64,000 nucleotides of DNA, taken from contig OY978098.1 in NCBI GenBank assembly GCA_963854735.1, positions 1,610,001 through 1,674,000 on the forward strand, in the 5' to 3' direction. How positions within the stretch are numbered: position 1 is the stretch's first letter; the number at the start of each line of letters is the position of its first letter. The notes below the pieces were generated by a model that ran no database searches, had not been told where the DNA came from, and saw nothing but the letters and a program-made list of their open reading frames with translations. This DNA comes from Marvania coccoides (taxonomy: Eukaryota; Chlorophyta; Trebouxiophyceae; Chlorellales; Chlorellaceae). The translations under genes and the position numbers were made by a program. Shown here one piece after another: positions 20,373 through 32,172 of the stretch.

Positions 20373-21353
20373 TCATCTTCTTCGACTCAACTCAACTGCG
20401 ATCTGCGCCCCCACCACTGCATTGTTCTTCACCAACCAAATGTTGGCCTCCAGCGACCGCCCGCCCGTCAGCTCCCTGATGCGCTCCAGCAGAAATGGCG
20501 TCACGTCTTTGCCCTTCACGCCCCGCTCCCCCGCTTCCCTCAACGCTGTCTCCACGGCAGCATCTATTTCAGCACCCGCCGCCGCGTGCTGCCGCGGAAT
20601 GGGCACCCCAATCACCATGCCGCTTCCCAGCTGCATACTTACCGCCGCGTGGATGGCCTCCGCCGCCTCCCCCGGCGAGTCGAAACGGCAGGCGGCCTTG
20701 CACCCGCTGTGTGGCGTGAAAAACGCGGGGAACTCGTCAGCACCGTACGCCGCCACGCACACCCCCTGCGTCTCCAGAAATTCCAGCGTGCGAGGGATGT
20801 CCAGCACGCTCTTTGCGCCCGCACATACCACGGCCACCGGCGTTCGCCCCAGCTCAGTGAGGTCAGCAGAGACGTCCATAGAAGACTCGCACCCACGGTG
20901 CACGCCGCCAATGCCCCCTGTCACAAACACCGCGATCCCCGCCCGCGCGGCCAGCAGCATGGTGGCGCTGACCGTGGTGGCCCCGTCTGCACGCTGCGCC
21001 ATCACAGCGGGGAGGTCCCGCCGGGAGATCTTTCGCACTGCTGTGCCGGCGCGGGCGATGCGCTCCAGCTGCGCCGCGGTGAGGCCCACATGGGGGACGC
21101 CCGCGAGGATCGCCACGGTGGCTGGCACTGCGCCGTTGGATCGCACGACCGCCTCGACTTCTTCAGCGGTGCGCAGGTTTTGGGGGTAGGGCATGCCGTG
21201 GCTGATGATGGTCGACTCCAGAGCCACCACGGGGCGGCCAGCGTGCAGCGCGTCGCGCACCTCGGGGCTCAACACGATGTGGTTTGCTGCATCTGCAAAG
21301 TGACCTGCGATGACCGAGATCCGGCCCTGCGCGGCAACTGTGGGTACATTCAT
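20373..21353 (-). CDS. PUMY: Pseudouridine-5'-phosphate glycosidase
   Basis: Single exon, 326 aa, full length for the PsuG family. Signature stretches are ALESTIISHGMPYPQN, GGIGGVHRGCE, SSMDVSADL and CAGAKSVLDIPRTLE; the Lys in the last is probably the Schiff-base lysine (from family knowledge). The enzyme cleaves the C-C glycosidic bond of pseudouridine 5'-phosphate to uracil and ribose 5-phosphate, downstream of a pseudouridine kinase, in RNA nucleoside salvage. In plants it is peroxisomal; no clear PTS1 is seen here (C-terminus SRRR). No kinase fusion is present. It is head-to-head with the RNA cyclase gene, with 147 bp between start codons. Confidence 0.93.
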   Translation of the reverse strand: MNVPTVAAQGRISVIAGHFADAANHIVLSPEVRDALHAGRPVVALESTIISHGMPYPQNLRTAEEVEAVVRSNGAVPATVAILAGVPHVGLTAAQLERIARAGTAVRKISRRDLPAVMAQRADGATTVSATMLLAARAGIAVFVTGGIGGVHRGCESSMDVSADLTELGRTPVAVVCAGAKSVLDIPRTLEFLETQGVCVAAYGADEFPAFFTPHSGCKAACRFDSPGEAAEAIHAAVSMQLGSGMVIGVPIPRQHAAAGAEIDAAVETALREAGERGVKGKDVTPFLLERIRELTGGRSLEANIWLVKNNAVVGAQIAVELSRRR

Positions 21354-21500
21354 GCCTGAAATAATTTATAGCAAAGTTAACAAAGAATAAAGAGCGTCAG
21401 GGGAGCCAGAGTCCGGAAGCAATGTCGATGAATTTTGAAAATATATGCAGCGAATTGAGAGCTTGAGACGCTTTCAATTTCAATACAGCACACTTATTTG

Positions 21501-23151
21501 ATGTCCCATTTTTCGAAGAAAATGCGGCTGAGCGGCGAAAGCCCTGGAGCTGGGCCACAGCCAGCTCCCAAGATTCACATCGATGGTGAAAAATTCCGGC
21601 CTTGCTTCCACACCAATGCGACTGAAGCAGCCTCTAATCAAGGTCACGATGACTTCACCCCAGCCCCGCTTTCCCTTGACTCTGTAGGCAGCATGTTGGA
21701 GGGGGGCGGTCAAATTTTGCGCATGGCCGCCAGCTTGGCAGCCATTACCGGCACTCCAATCTCAGTGGACAGCATCAGGGCCAACCGTGCCAAGCCTGGC
21801 CTGCGGCCGCAGCACCTCACTGGGCTCCAGCTGGTTGCGTCTCTGTGCCACGGCAGCCTCGAGGGCGGCACCATTGGGTCCACAGAAATTTCGCTAGTTC
21901 CAGGTGAGAGTGGAATCAATAAAGTAAATAAATACAAAATAAACTTCCAAAATCTTTGGCGAATGATCTGTCGTCAGTTTGGCGTTCCCATTCTATGTGG
22001 CCACCCAAAATCACGAGTTCCCTTATTTTCTGAGAATTATTAGGCCCGCTGCGGTGCGAAGACGCCTGCGCCGACACAGGGACTGCTGGAAGCTGCATGC
22101 TGCTGGCGCAGGTCGCTCTGCCGTGTCTTCTGTTTGCCAGCCCCGTCACCAAAGGTGCACCTCGATAATTTAGTAGTGTTGTGAAAATTATTACTGTTTC
22201 ATTTGTTTTTCTCTTTTCAGCGAAAATGAAAAATACTAGACTGCTTCCATTTTACATATTTCATCAGTCTCTTTTCTCATTACGCCCTGCATGCGACAGC
22301 TAGCCCAAGCAAAAAATGAATTCACTGCTTGTTTCCCTGCCCTCTTAATAGAATCAGAAGAGAAGCAGGAGTCCCTGCTGGAGCTGCGCGGCGGCACCGA
22401 CGCCTCGATGGCCCCACCCGTTGGCTACATGCAGCACGTCCTGCTGCCCACGCTGCGCAAGCACATTGGGATCGAAGCTGACGTGGCGCTCATACGGCGA
22501 GGATTCTTCCCCAAGGGCCAGGGCATGGTGTCGCTGCGCATTCGTGCTCTCTCCCCAGGTACAGCGCTGCCTGCGTTCACCATCAAGCCCCCCAGAAGGG
22601 CGGTGCCAAAAATTAGCGTGCTGGCCTTCACCGCCGGCAAGGTGAAAGCCACCGTGGGCGAGCGCATGGCAGCGGCAGCAGAAAAGGCAATACGCGCGCG
22701 CCCTGAAGTGCAGTTTGAGGCGCTGGAAACGACCGTAACACACGAGCCTGCAGCCCTTGCATTCGGCGACGGCTGCGGCATTCTCTTGGTGGCGGAGACC
22801 GCAGAGGGGTGTGTGCTGGGGGCTTCAGGGGTGGGGGAACGTGACGTGAGTGCCGAGGAGGTGGGCAGCCGCGCGGGAGGTGAGCTTGCCGATGCAATGG
22901 GCAGTGGGGCGTGTGTTGATGCGTGGCTGATGGACCAGTTGGTGATATTTATGGCGCTGGCGCGGGGGGAGTCAGAGGTTGTGGGGCGAGAGCCCACGCT
23001 GCACACCCGTACCGCGATTGCGGTGGCAGAGGCGCTGACAGCGGCAAAGTTCTCAGTCGAAAAGTATTTGGAAAGTGGAGAAAGGGAGGACTGCCTGTGG
23101 AGCGTCAAATGCCAAGGAATAGGGCACACTGCGCCCTCGTTTCCGGCTTAA
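21501..23151 (+). CDS. RTCA: RNA 3'-terminal phosphate cyclase
   Basis: Three exons (21501-21903, 22044-22154, 22352-23151), 437 aa. Family blocks are present in order: LEGGGQILRMAASLAAITG, RANRAKPGLRPQHLTGLQL, DTGTAGSCMLLAQVALPCL, ELRGGTDASMAPPVGYMQ, then FFPKGQG and LHTRTAIAVAEAL. The enzyme converts RNA 3'-phosphates to 2',3'-cyclic phosphates with ATP. RTCA fits better than the RCL1 ribosome-biogenesis paralogue because the C-terminal DQLVIFMALA and HTRTAI blocks are kept. Residues 1-60 form a low-complexity N-terminal extension. The residue before the DQ block is Trp (DAWLMDQ), where bacterial RtcA is thought to have its catalytic His. Confidence 0.88.
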
Positions 23152-23961
23152 ACATATATAGCGTTCGCTCATATGTCCTCTCTTCAAATTCACAAAAAAA
23201 AAAAAAAAAAGGCGGGCAAAACCTCGCTCCTTTCGTTCTCGAAGACCTACCGTGGTTGGGTCGAAATTACCATGTAAATTTGATAAATATTGGAGAACGT
23301 GAGCGAATTCGCAATAAACCGTTTTTATTTATTCTTGTCCTTTTTTTTCCGAATCAAGTACGTGAAAAGCAATAAACAAACTGCTTAATGCGCCCCTTAA
23401 TTAATGGGCTGGATGTTATGCGTTCTTTGACTTCGATCACAACTTCATATTGCCATTTTCCCTAAACTTTTGCAAACTGACCATTGCACTGTCAAGACCC
23501 AGTTTCTCTTCAAGATAACGGCTTTCCATGCAGCCCACGAAATGCAAATCATAACTGATGCCGTTAGTGCTGCAGCATCATTTCATGGCATGACGCAGGG
23601 CACGTGTAGGAACAGCTGGCCTCGTTTTCTTCTCTATCTCACGGGCACGTCGACGACTAGCTACGACGAAATGAATAGCTCTAACTTATTATTTATAAAT
23701 TGAAGAACTGAATTCTAGGGGTTCTCAGCCCAAAGAACACGCACTCACGCGGTAAAAAAATGGCCACTGCAAATTTTGAAGAAGACTCGTGATTTTTTTG
23801 CCCCGCGGACCCTCTACGCTCTTCACAAGCAGTCTCTATTCCAATATTTCGATACCAAATTTGCAACGGCAATTTTACGGCACAACTCTCTTCGGTCCAT
23901 TTTGTTATCGAGAGACCGGGCAATTTCACGGCAGGAGACAGAACCAATCGTTGTGCAATCT
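23152..23961. other. Intergenic
   Basis: About 800 bp, AT-rich, with a 17-nt poly-A run near 23192. It holds the 3' UTR of RTCA and the promoter and 5' UTR of the cysteine oxidase. No gene seen. Confidence 0.5.
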
Positions 23962-25259
23962 ATGCGGCAAGTGCTCCGCAGAGTTTCCCGGCGCCCCACG
24001 TGTCACCAGACCCGCTCCCGAGCAGCGAAATCGTCTCGGGGCTCGATGACCGCCGGGCGTCCCCAGCTGCAGCTCCTGTGGGACCTCGCGCACACCACGC
24101 TCGGCGGGGCCCACCCGCCCTCGGTACAGCAGCTTGACGAGCTGCGCACAGCCCTAGGTGCGTACATTGTTCCCCACAAGCCTTTATATCCAACCTTATT
24201 ATGTGATGCTTTTATTTCCGCCTTCCGATACCAACACTCTCTCTTCCCTTCCCTTTTCAGCCCTTGTGCCGCTCTCCGAGCTGGGCCTTTCCCCGCCCAG
24301 CCCGCCGCTGTCCCCCACGCAGGCGAGCTGCCGCCCCATCACCTACCTCCACATCTACGAAGACGTCAACTTCTCTATGGGCATCTTCTGCCTGCCAGCG
24401 TCCGCACAGATCCCGCTGCACAACCACCCGGGAATGACGGTGTTCTCCCGCGTGCTGTACGGCAGCATGCACGTCAAGTCCTTTGACTGGAAGCACCCTG
24501 ACTCCGACTCAGCCCTGGTGCTGCCAGTGTACAACCACACCTTCACAGCCAAGGACCGCCCCGCAGCGCTGTTCCCCACCTCGGGCGGCAACATCCACCA
24601 GTTCACCGCGCTCACAGACTGCGCCGTGCTGGACCTGTTGTCGCCGCCGTACTCCACAGACGACCACCGTGACTGCACCTACTACAGGGAGGTCACGGGC
24701 GAGGGGGGGGGGCAGGAGCTGGAGGAGTACGAACCCCCAACCGAATTTGCCATAAGTGAGTTTTTTTCTTCCATAGTTTACGTTTTGTTTGGAGTTGGGG
24801 GGGGGAGGGGGGGGGGGGGCGCGTGCTGGCAAACCATATTTCGTATTTGAAGGAAGCTTATTTTCAAGGGTTTGTGCACCAGGATTGTTCCCCTGCATTT
24901 CTCTCGCCTTTCGTTGCCTGTGATACGAACGACAAACTTTATCTTGATAATTTACTGCTCATCTCAATTTACTGCTCTTGTTTCCTCCCCAATTTATTAA
25001 AACTGCAGACAGCGGCCAGTACCAGGGCATCCAAGTGGGGGCGGCGCACCGCCTCACGTCGCTGCCTGGCACTGCAGACGGCGGCAGCAGCGGCAGCAGC
25101 ATTGAGAGCGGCAGCTCCCCGCGCTCCGTCACGCCGCCCCACCTCCACATCAACTCTTCAGACGAGAGCCCAGAGGACGTGGTGGCTGGAGAGATCGCCA
25201 GCAAATTCAACCTTGGACCAAACACCAGCTTGATTGAAACTGCCAAAAGCGGGAGATGA
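23962..25259 (+). CDS. PCO: Plant cysteine oxidase (PCO/ADO-type thiol dioxygenase)
   Basis: Three exons (23962-24157, 24261-24755, 25009-25259), about 313 aa. The cupin core has YLHIYEDVNFSMGIFCLP, the iron-binding PLHNHPGMTVFSRVLYGS (two His ligands) and GGNIHQFTA (third His), as in plant PCOs and animal ADO. The enzyme uses O2 to oxidise N-terminal Cys to sulfinic acid, marking proteins for the Arg/Cys N-degron pathway, so it works as an oxygen sensor. The last exon is a Ser-rich tail with a phospho-site-like SSDESPEDVV. The start is uncertain: ATG 23962, ATG 24046 and further upstream in-frame codons are all possible. Intron 2 contains a G-run. Confidence 0.88.
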
Positions 25260-26164
25260 CATGCATCGATGCGACAATGACAGTGCTTTTTTTCTTTCGT
25301 TTTACCTTTTCTTCTTCTTCTTCTTCTTTTTCGGGACTTCAAACTTGAAGCCCCGGCACCCTTTTAATCCCTTTTCTTTTTTCTTTCTTGCTTATACAAG
25401 TAGCTTTTCACCCCTGTTTCTGCATTAAATTTATATCCATCTTTTCGCTTTGCCTTGTTGCCTTTCGCCGGTTCGTTTTCCCCCTCTTTTTTTCTTCTTT
25501 TCTCCCCCGGCCCCTCCTTGCGATTTTTTTCAGCTGCCTGTCCTTTGTTCGTATTTCATTTGGGTTTTCTCCAACTGACTGGTTTAAAATCGTATGGTGG
25601 TACTTTCTTCTTTCTCTTTCCCTGTTTTATCTTGAACAGGGAGGTGCCATGAGACTATTGTGGCAAGGCAAGGAAAAAAAAAATGCATGCCAGAGGAAAG
25701 AGTTCGTATTGTGCTTCCTCCTCTGCCTGCCGTACATGGCCAATTCATTGATGCCGTTCAAAAGTAACTGTCATTTTTCTGAAATTATACTTGGAACAGC
25801 GTCAAACGCTTTGTAACACTGTCCATTGCAGTGTAGTTTTATCGTCGCCTCGCAGTACACGTAGCCAGTCGGCATTTTTTCACCACGTAAAAAAGGTGAA
25901 AAGCAAAACAAAAAAGAGCGGGCAGAAGAAAAAGAAAGATCCCTCTGAGACCCAACCCAAGCCGTAAAACGGAGTGATGGAAATTTCATAAAATAGAATT
26001 CAGCAGAAAGCGGCATTCATTACGGATTACGGTTATAAAAAAACTGAGTTGTTACCGGCATATAGACTGTGCATGTTTAAAAAATTGGCGATCCATTGAT
26101 GACAGCGCGATCTCATTAGGCTATCCCAACGTAGATTCACGAATTTTGAGGATCTCTGCTGTTT
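25260..26164. other. Convergent intergenic region
   Basis: T-rich DNA after the cysteine oxidase gene and before the end of the next minus-strand gene. Long open frames here are poly-Phe/Ser and not credible. Probably 3' UTRs and spacer. Confidence 0.5.
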
Positions 26165-27389
26165 CTAAGAAAATGAGGCGGTGACGGGGCCGGAAGACCT
26201 GGCCGCAGCTGGCTTGTACTGCATAACATATAGATAAATGACGTGATGATTATTATACGCAATGAAGATACACCAGGGAAGGTCTGGACTATTAATTATA
26301 CGGAATTAACGTACCGTTACACCAAGGATGCCCGTCACCTTGGGCTTGAGAAGCTTCTTCACGGTGACGTAGACGTTGAGCCCCGGGGTGGGCTTCTTGG
26401 AGAAGCGGTTAGGGTTGCGCAGCGTAACTTCGACATCAACATACGGCATTTTAATAAGAGCGTACCCAGGGGGGCTGCGGTAGTATCCAATCACCACCTT
26501 GGTGTTGCCAGAAAGTGCCTTGACGACCTTGGTTTTGGATGCGCGAATGGGCTTTTCCTTGTTGATGTAAATGTCCAGATACCGGGTGTTGGGGTCCCCT
26601 GCCACGCGTACGAATTTTGCGCGAATTACGTTGCCGCTCCAGATCACGCGCAGCTCGCCCGCCACGGTGGTGTTGGGCTTCGTCCCCGGCACCTTTTCAA
26701 ACTTGGAATCGATATGAAGGCCAGATCCATCGCTGAGGATGTCGTACCATGTGCCGACGACGCCCTGGAACTGGAAAATTTTGCCGGTGAAGCTCTTAAA
26801 GTAGGGATCGCCCCACATTTGGCCAGTGCACGAGCCAGGCTTGTTGCAAGGGTCCAATTTCTGCGGAATGCAGCCACACCGGGGCACAGGCTTGCCGTAC
26901 TCGCAGGGAAGGAGCTTGACAAACGACGAGTCGCAGGGGTCCCTGTAGCAGCGAAACGACACTTTATTAAAATAATTAAAGAATGGAAGCTGCTGCTTTT
27001 TATTTTATTAGAAGATTATTACTCTGCTTTTGAGCCCCTGACAATTCTTTTCTTTTTGCGCACCTGCAGCCACAGGGGTAGTAGTACGCCTCATGGCAAA
27101 CGGGGAGCGCCTGGTGTGGATCACAGTGCGGCTCGGGCTCCGGATCTTCAGGCGTCAGATCGGGGTGGAAATTGTCGCCCCCAGGTCCCTCGGGGAACTT
27201 GGGATGGTGGTGCTTCTTTTTGTGGTGCCCGGGTTTCTCGTGGTGATCGCCGTCGTGGTAACTGTCTTCTTTAGGATAGCCATCATACGGAGCCTCCTCG
27301 GCTCCAACGTCGGCACCAGCGAAGGCTTGGAGCGGGACCGACACAAGCAAAAGTGCCACCAGTATACTGACTTTTGGTGGCGGACCCAT
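26165..27389 (-). CDS. Secreted His-rich protein with VWD/root-cap-like domain
   Basis: Three exons (27389-27064, 26942-26315, 26218-26165), 335 aa. The signal peptide is VSILVALLLVSVPLQAFAGA. A His/Lys/Pro-rich stretch (HDGDHHEKPGHHKKKHHH) and Cys-rich linkers (YYYPCGC, CGC) follow. The main domain starts at GDPYFKSFTGKIFQFQG and runs through WYDILSDGSGLHIDSKF to GILGVTYKP, as in plant root-cap/LEA-like proteins and the von Willebrand D fold (GDPHF motif). It is likely extracellular; the His cluster could bind metal (inference). The short last exon was found because it restores the conserved GVTYKP end. Confidence 0.78.
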
Positions 27390-28840
27390 TGGCGAAAATG
27401 ACGTTTGCAGCGTTAATGTGGAGAAGCGCAAATGTTTTAACTCGATCCCTGCACAAAATTCGGTTATTGTCGACAATGAAATTTGTGGGTGGCAAATTAA
27501 AATAAAAACGAAATTTGAATTGAGCTTCAAAATGCAGAACAATGGACACTCACTTGCCGTCTCCTCTATTTATATCCCAATTTCCAGTTGGGTGCAGCAC
27601 AAAAAAAGTGTAATCCTTGTGTGTCGGTGCGATACGAGTCGGCCGGCACTTCGGGGCATGAGAAGCTGATTTCAAAATTGGGCGCGATGCCGCGCTGAAA
27701 TTGCAACAATTGTGCACAGACAGAATACTTCGTCGCACTTGACCTCCCTATTGGCATTTTTCAAAGCACTCGGAAAATATTTTATGATCCATCTACATCT
27801 TTTAAAATTTAAAAAAAGACACCTGCCTCCTCCCCGCAGGAAACTGTGTCAACATACGTTCTCCCATAAAAAAAACTGTCATCGGTGCAAAGATTTTCAG
27901 TATATTCGCTGGTCAACGATTTTTTGCCGAGCTGTCCCAAAAATTGTTGGGTTGGGTGGCATTTTCGGCCAATTCGCGTGCTAATGAACGCATTACAAAA
28001 TTCTTAATGGGTTTTTGACATGCAATGATCTGGGTTCTGACATCTGCAAAGACTTGCTGCCTGCCATCGCCCCCAACGAAAAAAGGGGGGGCATCCCAAC
28101 AGTCCACAGCCACCAGCTCCTTCCCTGATGTCCCTCCAGCTGTGCAAAGACGGCGCCTACTACTTGTCACCAACCTGCTGTTGCTGTTGCGGGGTATGAA
28201 CCGCTGGGTATGACCCAGTTTTCCCAGCGGAGCCGCACAGCAGCCTGGTGTGGGAGGGGAGTCTGACAGCGGCGGCAGTGGCAACCCAACAGAGCTCCTG
28301 GTATTGATGGTACTATTATCGATGGGAGGAAAATGCAGAGGGTGGCAGCAGCAACGGTGACGGGGGAGTGAAAGCGCAGCGACAGTAATAGCAACAGCGA
28401 GGCACCACCGGTTGAGGAAAAAACAGCAGTCCTACTCCTACCGACGGCAGCAATACCCCAGAGTAGCTGACATGGACGGCGCTGACCTTCTTATAGCAGC
28501 AGCGTGCTGGGTGGATGCCCCCTGTATTCACTTTGGCGGTGGGCAGAGGAAGCGGGCACGCAGCAGCGATTTGAGAGGGCTTATACCGAGGACGCAGTAA
28601 GGTGAATCTACTGTCACCTGCCAGGGAATGGGCGCGAGCAGATGAACTGCATTTTAATATTATGGGACGCTACCGACGCTGCGCTGTGCGACATGACTTC
28701 TTGGGTTGTTTCATTTATTTCTCTGTTAGATTCGTATTAAATAAAATCAACGGTGAATTTTACATTGGATGCCCACATAAAAGATAACAAGCTAGATCAT
28801 CGATTTCGCGTTGCAGTTGGAGGCATCCCGTTGCCAAAAA
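27390..28840. other. Long divergent intergenic region
   Basis: 1.45 kb between divergent start codons. GC-richer islands at 28.0-28.6 kb give short open frames (for example a 42-codon frame at 28471-28599) without family resemblance. These may be 5' UTR exons of the dynamin gene or decayed sequence. Confidence 0.45.
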
Positions 28841-31766
28841 ATGGATACCCCCACCACACAAAATGAGACACTGGGGCACACACTTATCCCAGTTATCAAC
28901 AAGATTCAGGACATTTTTCAGGTAAACCTCCCGAGAGATTTTTTTTCGTCAGATCCCGTTGGCTGCTCAGTTTTAGGCCCACAAGCCTCACCCGCACCCC
29001 ATTTCCTGCTCGAATGGCTCTAACTATTTTTTATGACGTGTAGATGAGCCCTGATGTGCGGCTGGACCTCCCCCAAGTCGCCGTTGTCGGCAGTCAGAGC
29101 AGCGGAAAGTCAAGCGTGCTGGAGGCGCTGGTGAGCTACAGCAGTATATTTTTCCTAACCTCGAAGATTGACCATCTCTCAGCTCATTTCTAAACCTATA
29201 ACCCTGTCAATTGATTTCCTTCTCTTTCTCAGGTTGGCCGTGACTTTTTGCCAAGAGGGTCCAACATCGTCACCCGCCGCCCGCTCATCCTGCAGCTCAT
29301 AAAGACGGTGGCGGGACAGGGGTCGCGCTCGGAGTGGGGAGAGTTCCTGCACTGCCCAGGTCGGTCAAACTCAAAACAAAGCAGCCACCCAACTCACCGC
29401 TTTTCCTCTTCCCCAGTACTATAAGCAAATTTCATTCTCTTCCCAACCCCTTTCTTACAGGCAAGCGCTTCCACGACTTTGACCGCATCCGGCAGGAGAT
29501 TGTGGCTGAAACTGAGCGCCTGCTGGGCAACAACAAGGGCGTCTCAGACCAACCCATCCGCCTCAAAATCTACTCCCCCCACGTCCTCACAATGACGTTG
29601 GTGGACCTCCCGGGGCTGGCGCGCGTACCAGTGGGTGATCAGCCCCCCGACATCGAGGCCCGCTTGCGCCGCCTCATCCTCAATTACGTTTCTTCTCCTT
29701 CCTGCGTCATTCTCGCCGTCTCCCCCGCCAACCAGGATTTGGCCTCCTCCGACGCGCTGGACATCGCGCGGCAGGCGGACCCCGACGGCCTGCGCACCGT
29801 GGGGGTGCTCACGAAGCTGGATATCATGGATAGAGGGACCGATGCTGCAGCCATGCTGCGGAACGAGGTGGTGCCGTTGCGGATGGGCTACGTGGGCGTG
29901 GTGCTGCGCAGCCAGGAGGACATTGCGCAGCGCCGCGGGATGGCGGAGGCGCGGGAAGGGGAGCGCGCGTTTTTTGCGTCTCGTTCTGAGTATGCCGACG
30001 TCACCGCCCACTGCGGTGTTGCCACGCTGGCGCGGCGGCTGAACACCATCCTGGTGGACCACATCCGGGAGGCACTCCCCGGGCTGCGGAGCAGGCTGGA
30101 GGAAGCGGCCACGGCGCGGCGACGGGAGTTGCGGCTGTACGGGGAAGCCCCACCGGGCAGCACAGGCGCCGCCCGTGGCGCGCTGCTGCTGTCCATTCTG
30201 GACTCGTACTCGTCGCGGTTTGCAGCCCTGCTGGACGGCCACGGCGACCACTTGCCCATCACAGAGCTGGCGGGGGGGGCCCGCATCCGCCACATTTTTC
30301 ACGACATATTCTCAGCGGGGCTGGACGCGCTGGACCCCACCGCGGAGCTGTCGGACGAGGACGTTCGCACCGCCATCAAGAACTCGGGCGGCATCAAGGG
30401 CTCGCTGCTCATTCCCGAGGCCCCCTTCGAGTTGTTGGTGCGGCGGGCGATCGACCGGCTGCTGGGCCCCTCGCTGCAGTGCAAGGAGTTTGTGCACGCA
30501 GAGCTGCTGCGGGTGGCGGCAGCGTGCGTGCCCCCCGAGGTGGGCCGCTTCCCTGCGCTGCAGAGCGTCATGTCGGAGGCAGTGGAAGAGCTGGTCAATG
30601 CCGGGGCTGCCCCCGCTGAGCACATGATCAAGAACCTGGTGGCGTGCGAGCTGGCCTTCATCAACACCTCCCACCCCCAGTTTGTGGGCGGCAACCGCGC
30701 CATCGCGGAGGTGCTGGGGCGTCGCAGTGGCGGCAGCGGTGACGATGACGTCGTGCGCGCGCACCGCCCCGGCTTGCGGGAAGGCGGGAAAGGCAGCAAC
30801 GGTGCTGGGCCGCGAGGAAACGCGTCTGCTGGCGCAGTCGGCGTGAGGGCCCACCCAGTGGCTGCCTCCACCGAGGGGTTGGCGGTGGCTGCCAGGCTGG
30901 CGGTGGCGCGTCCCGAGGTGTTCAGGCCCGCGGAACTGATGGGCGGGGGGTGGGAGAATGGAAGCGGCGGCTCCGCGGGAGGGTCTGAGGAAGAAAGAGG
31001 CCCAGGGTCAGGGGACATGGATGAAGCCCCCAAGGGGTGGTTTACCAACTGGTTTGGGCGGGGAGGGCCCTCCGGGGTGGTTCCCTCGGGTCTGGGCGCC
31101 ATCACGGAGAGCAGCAGCCCCTCTGAGCCGGTGCTGCAGCGGCCGCCGCCGACGCTGCGTGTGCCCAAGGCCGCCAGCGACCAAGAGGGGGTGCAGGTGG
31201 AGGTGACGCGGGTGCTGGTGGACTCGTACTTTGACATCGTGCGCAAGAACCTGCAGGATGCGGTGCCCAAGGCGGTGATGCACTTTCTGGTGGGCGCCAC
31301 CAGGCGCTCGCTGCAGCAGCACCTCATCAGGGCGCTGTACCGGGAGGAGCTTCTGGGGGAGCTGATGCAGGAGCGGGACGACGTGGCAGCGAGGCGGCAG
31401 CAGTGCCAGGACGCGCTGCGTGCGCTGCGGGCGGCGGTGAAGACGCTGGAGGCTGTGCCTGGGGAGTTGACGGGCAGGGTGGCAGGGAGTGGGCCCCGGT
31501 GGAGCATACAGAGCTTAAAAACCCACGGCAGTGGAGGGGGAAGCGGTGGGGGGTACCATTTTGCTCAACCCAGCGGAGGAGCGTCGGCAGCATCAATGAC
31601 CACCGAAGGGGGGTCAAAAAACGGGACGGGGGGCCGCACTAGCAGCCCGCTGAAGAGCGGGTTGAAGGATCGTGCGGCCAAGGTTGTGCAGAAGCAGGCG
31701 TCGGCGGCGGTGAATCTGCTGGCTGGGCGAGGGGCGGAGAACGTGGCAGTGTATGAAGTCAAGTAA
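28841..31766 (+). CDS. Dynamin-related GTPase (DRP1/DRP3/DNM1L-like)
   Basis: Four exons (28841-28921, 29044-29130, 29233-29359, 29461-31766), 866 aa. GTPase motifs are all present: G1 [10 protein letters not shown]2 Thr in NIVTRRPL, G3 DLPG, G4 TKLD. The middle/stalk domain follows, with no PH domain, then a long Gly/Ser/Pro-rich insert where the B-insert lies, and a GTPase effector domain ([31 protein letters not shown]). The C-terminal ~120 residues are low-complexity. Dynamins of this type drive fission of mitochondria and peroxisomes. The exact subclass is not decided by sequence alone. Confidence 0.92.
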
Positions 31767-32172
31767 AGTGAATAAGAGAAAGTAGAGCTGTGGCGGAATG
31801 GCTGCCTCATCCCTAAGTGAGTGAAAAAGCTGCTAAATTTTACTAATGAGGCTGCAGATGTCCTGGCTTTTAGTTACCAACAACATTGCTGCCATTGTAA
31901 AAGGTTGAAGGCCATGCAAATAACGAATGAGAATAAATCGAGATAAAAAGCACGCAACGTATCAAAATGGGAAGTACAGTATATTCTGAAGTCCTTTTTG
32001 ACAAACAAAGTAATGCCTGGAACGGAAACTGAAGAAAAAAATCACACGCCAATTATTGGAAATGGCATCACATAAATGCACCCTTGCTACCCAAGAATTT
32101 CCCAAAGCAGATAGCTTAGAAAAAGGAGCTCGCATTCAATCCAATAACAAAAGCAATTATTTAGAATTGTAG
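31767..32172. other. Convergent intergenic region
   Basis: About 400 bp, AT-rich, between the dynamin and DOHH stop codons. Nothing else seen. Confidence 0.5.

Noticed and set aside
25388..25816. 142-codon plus-strand ORF rich in Phe/Leu
   Set aside because: T-rich 3' flank giving a hydrophobic translation by composition alone; no start context or homology.
30299..31507. 402-codon minus-strand ORF
   Set aside because: Antisense of the dynamin stalk and GED exon; low-complexity Ser/Pro translation.
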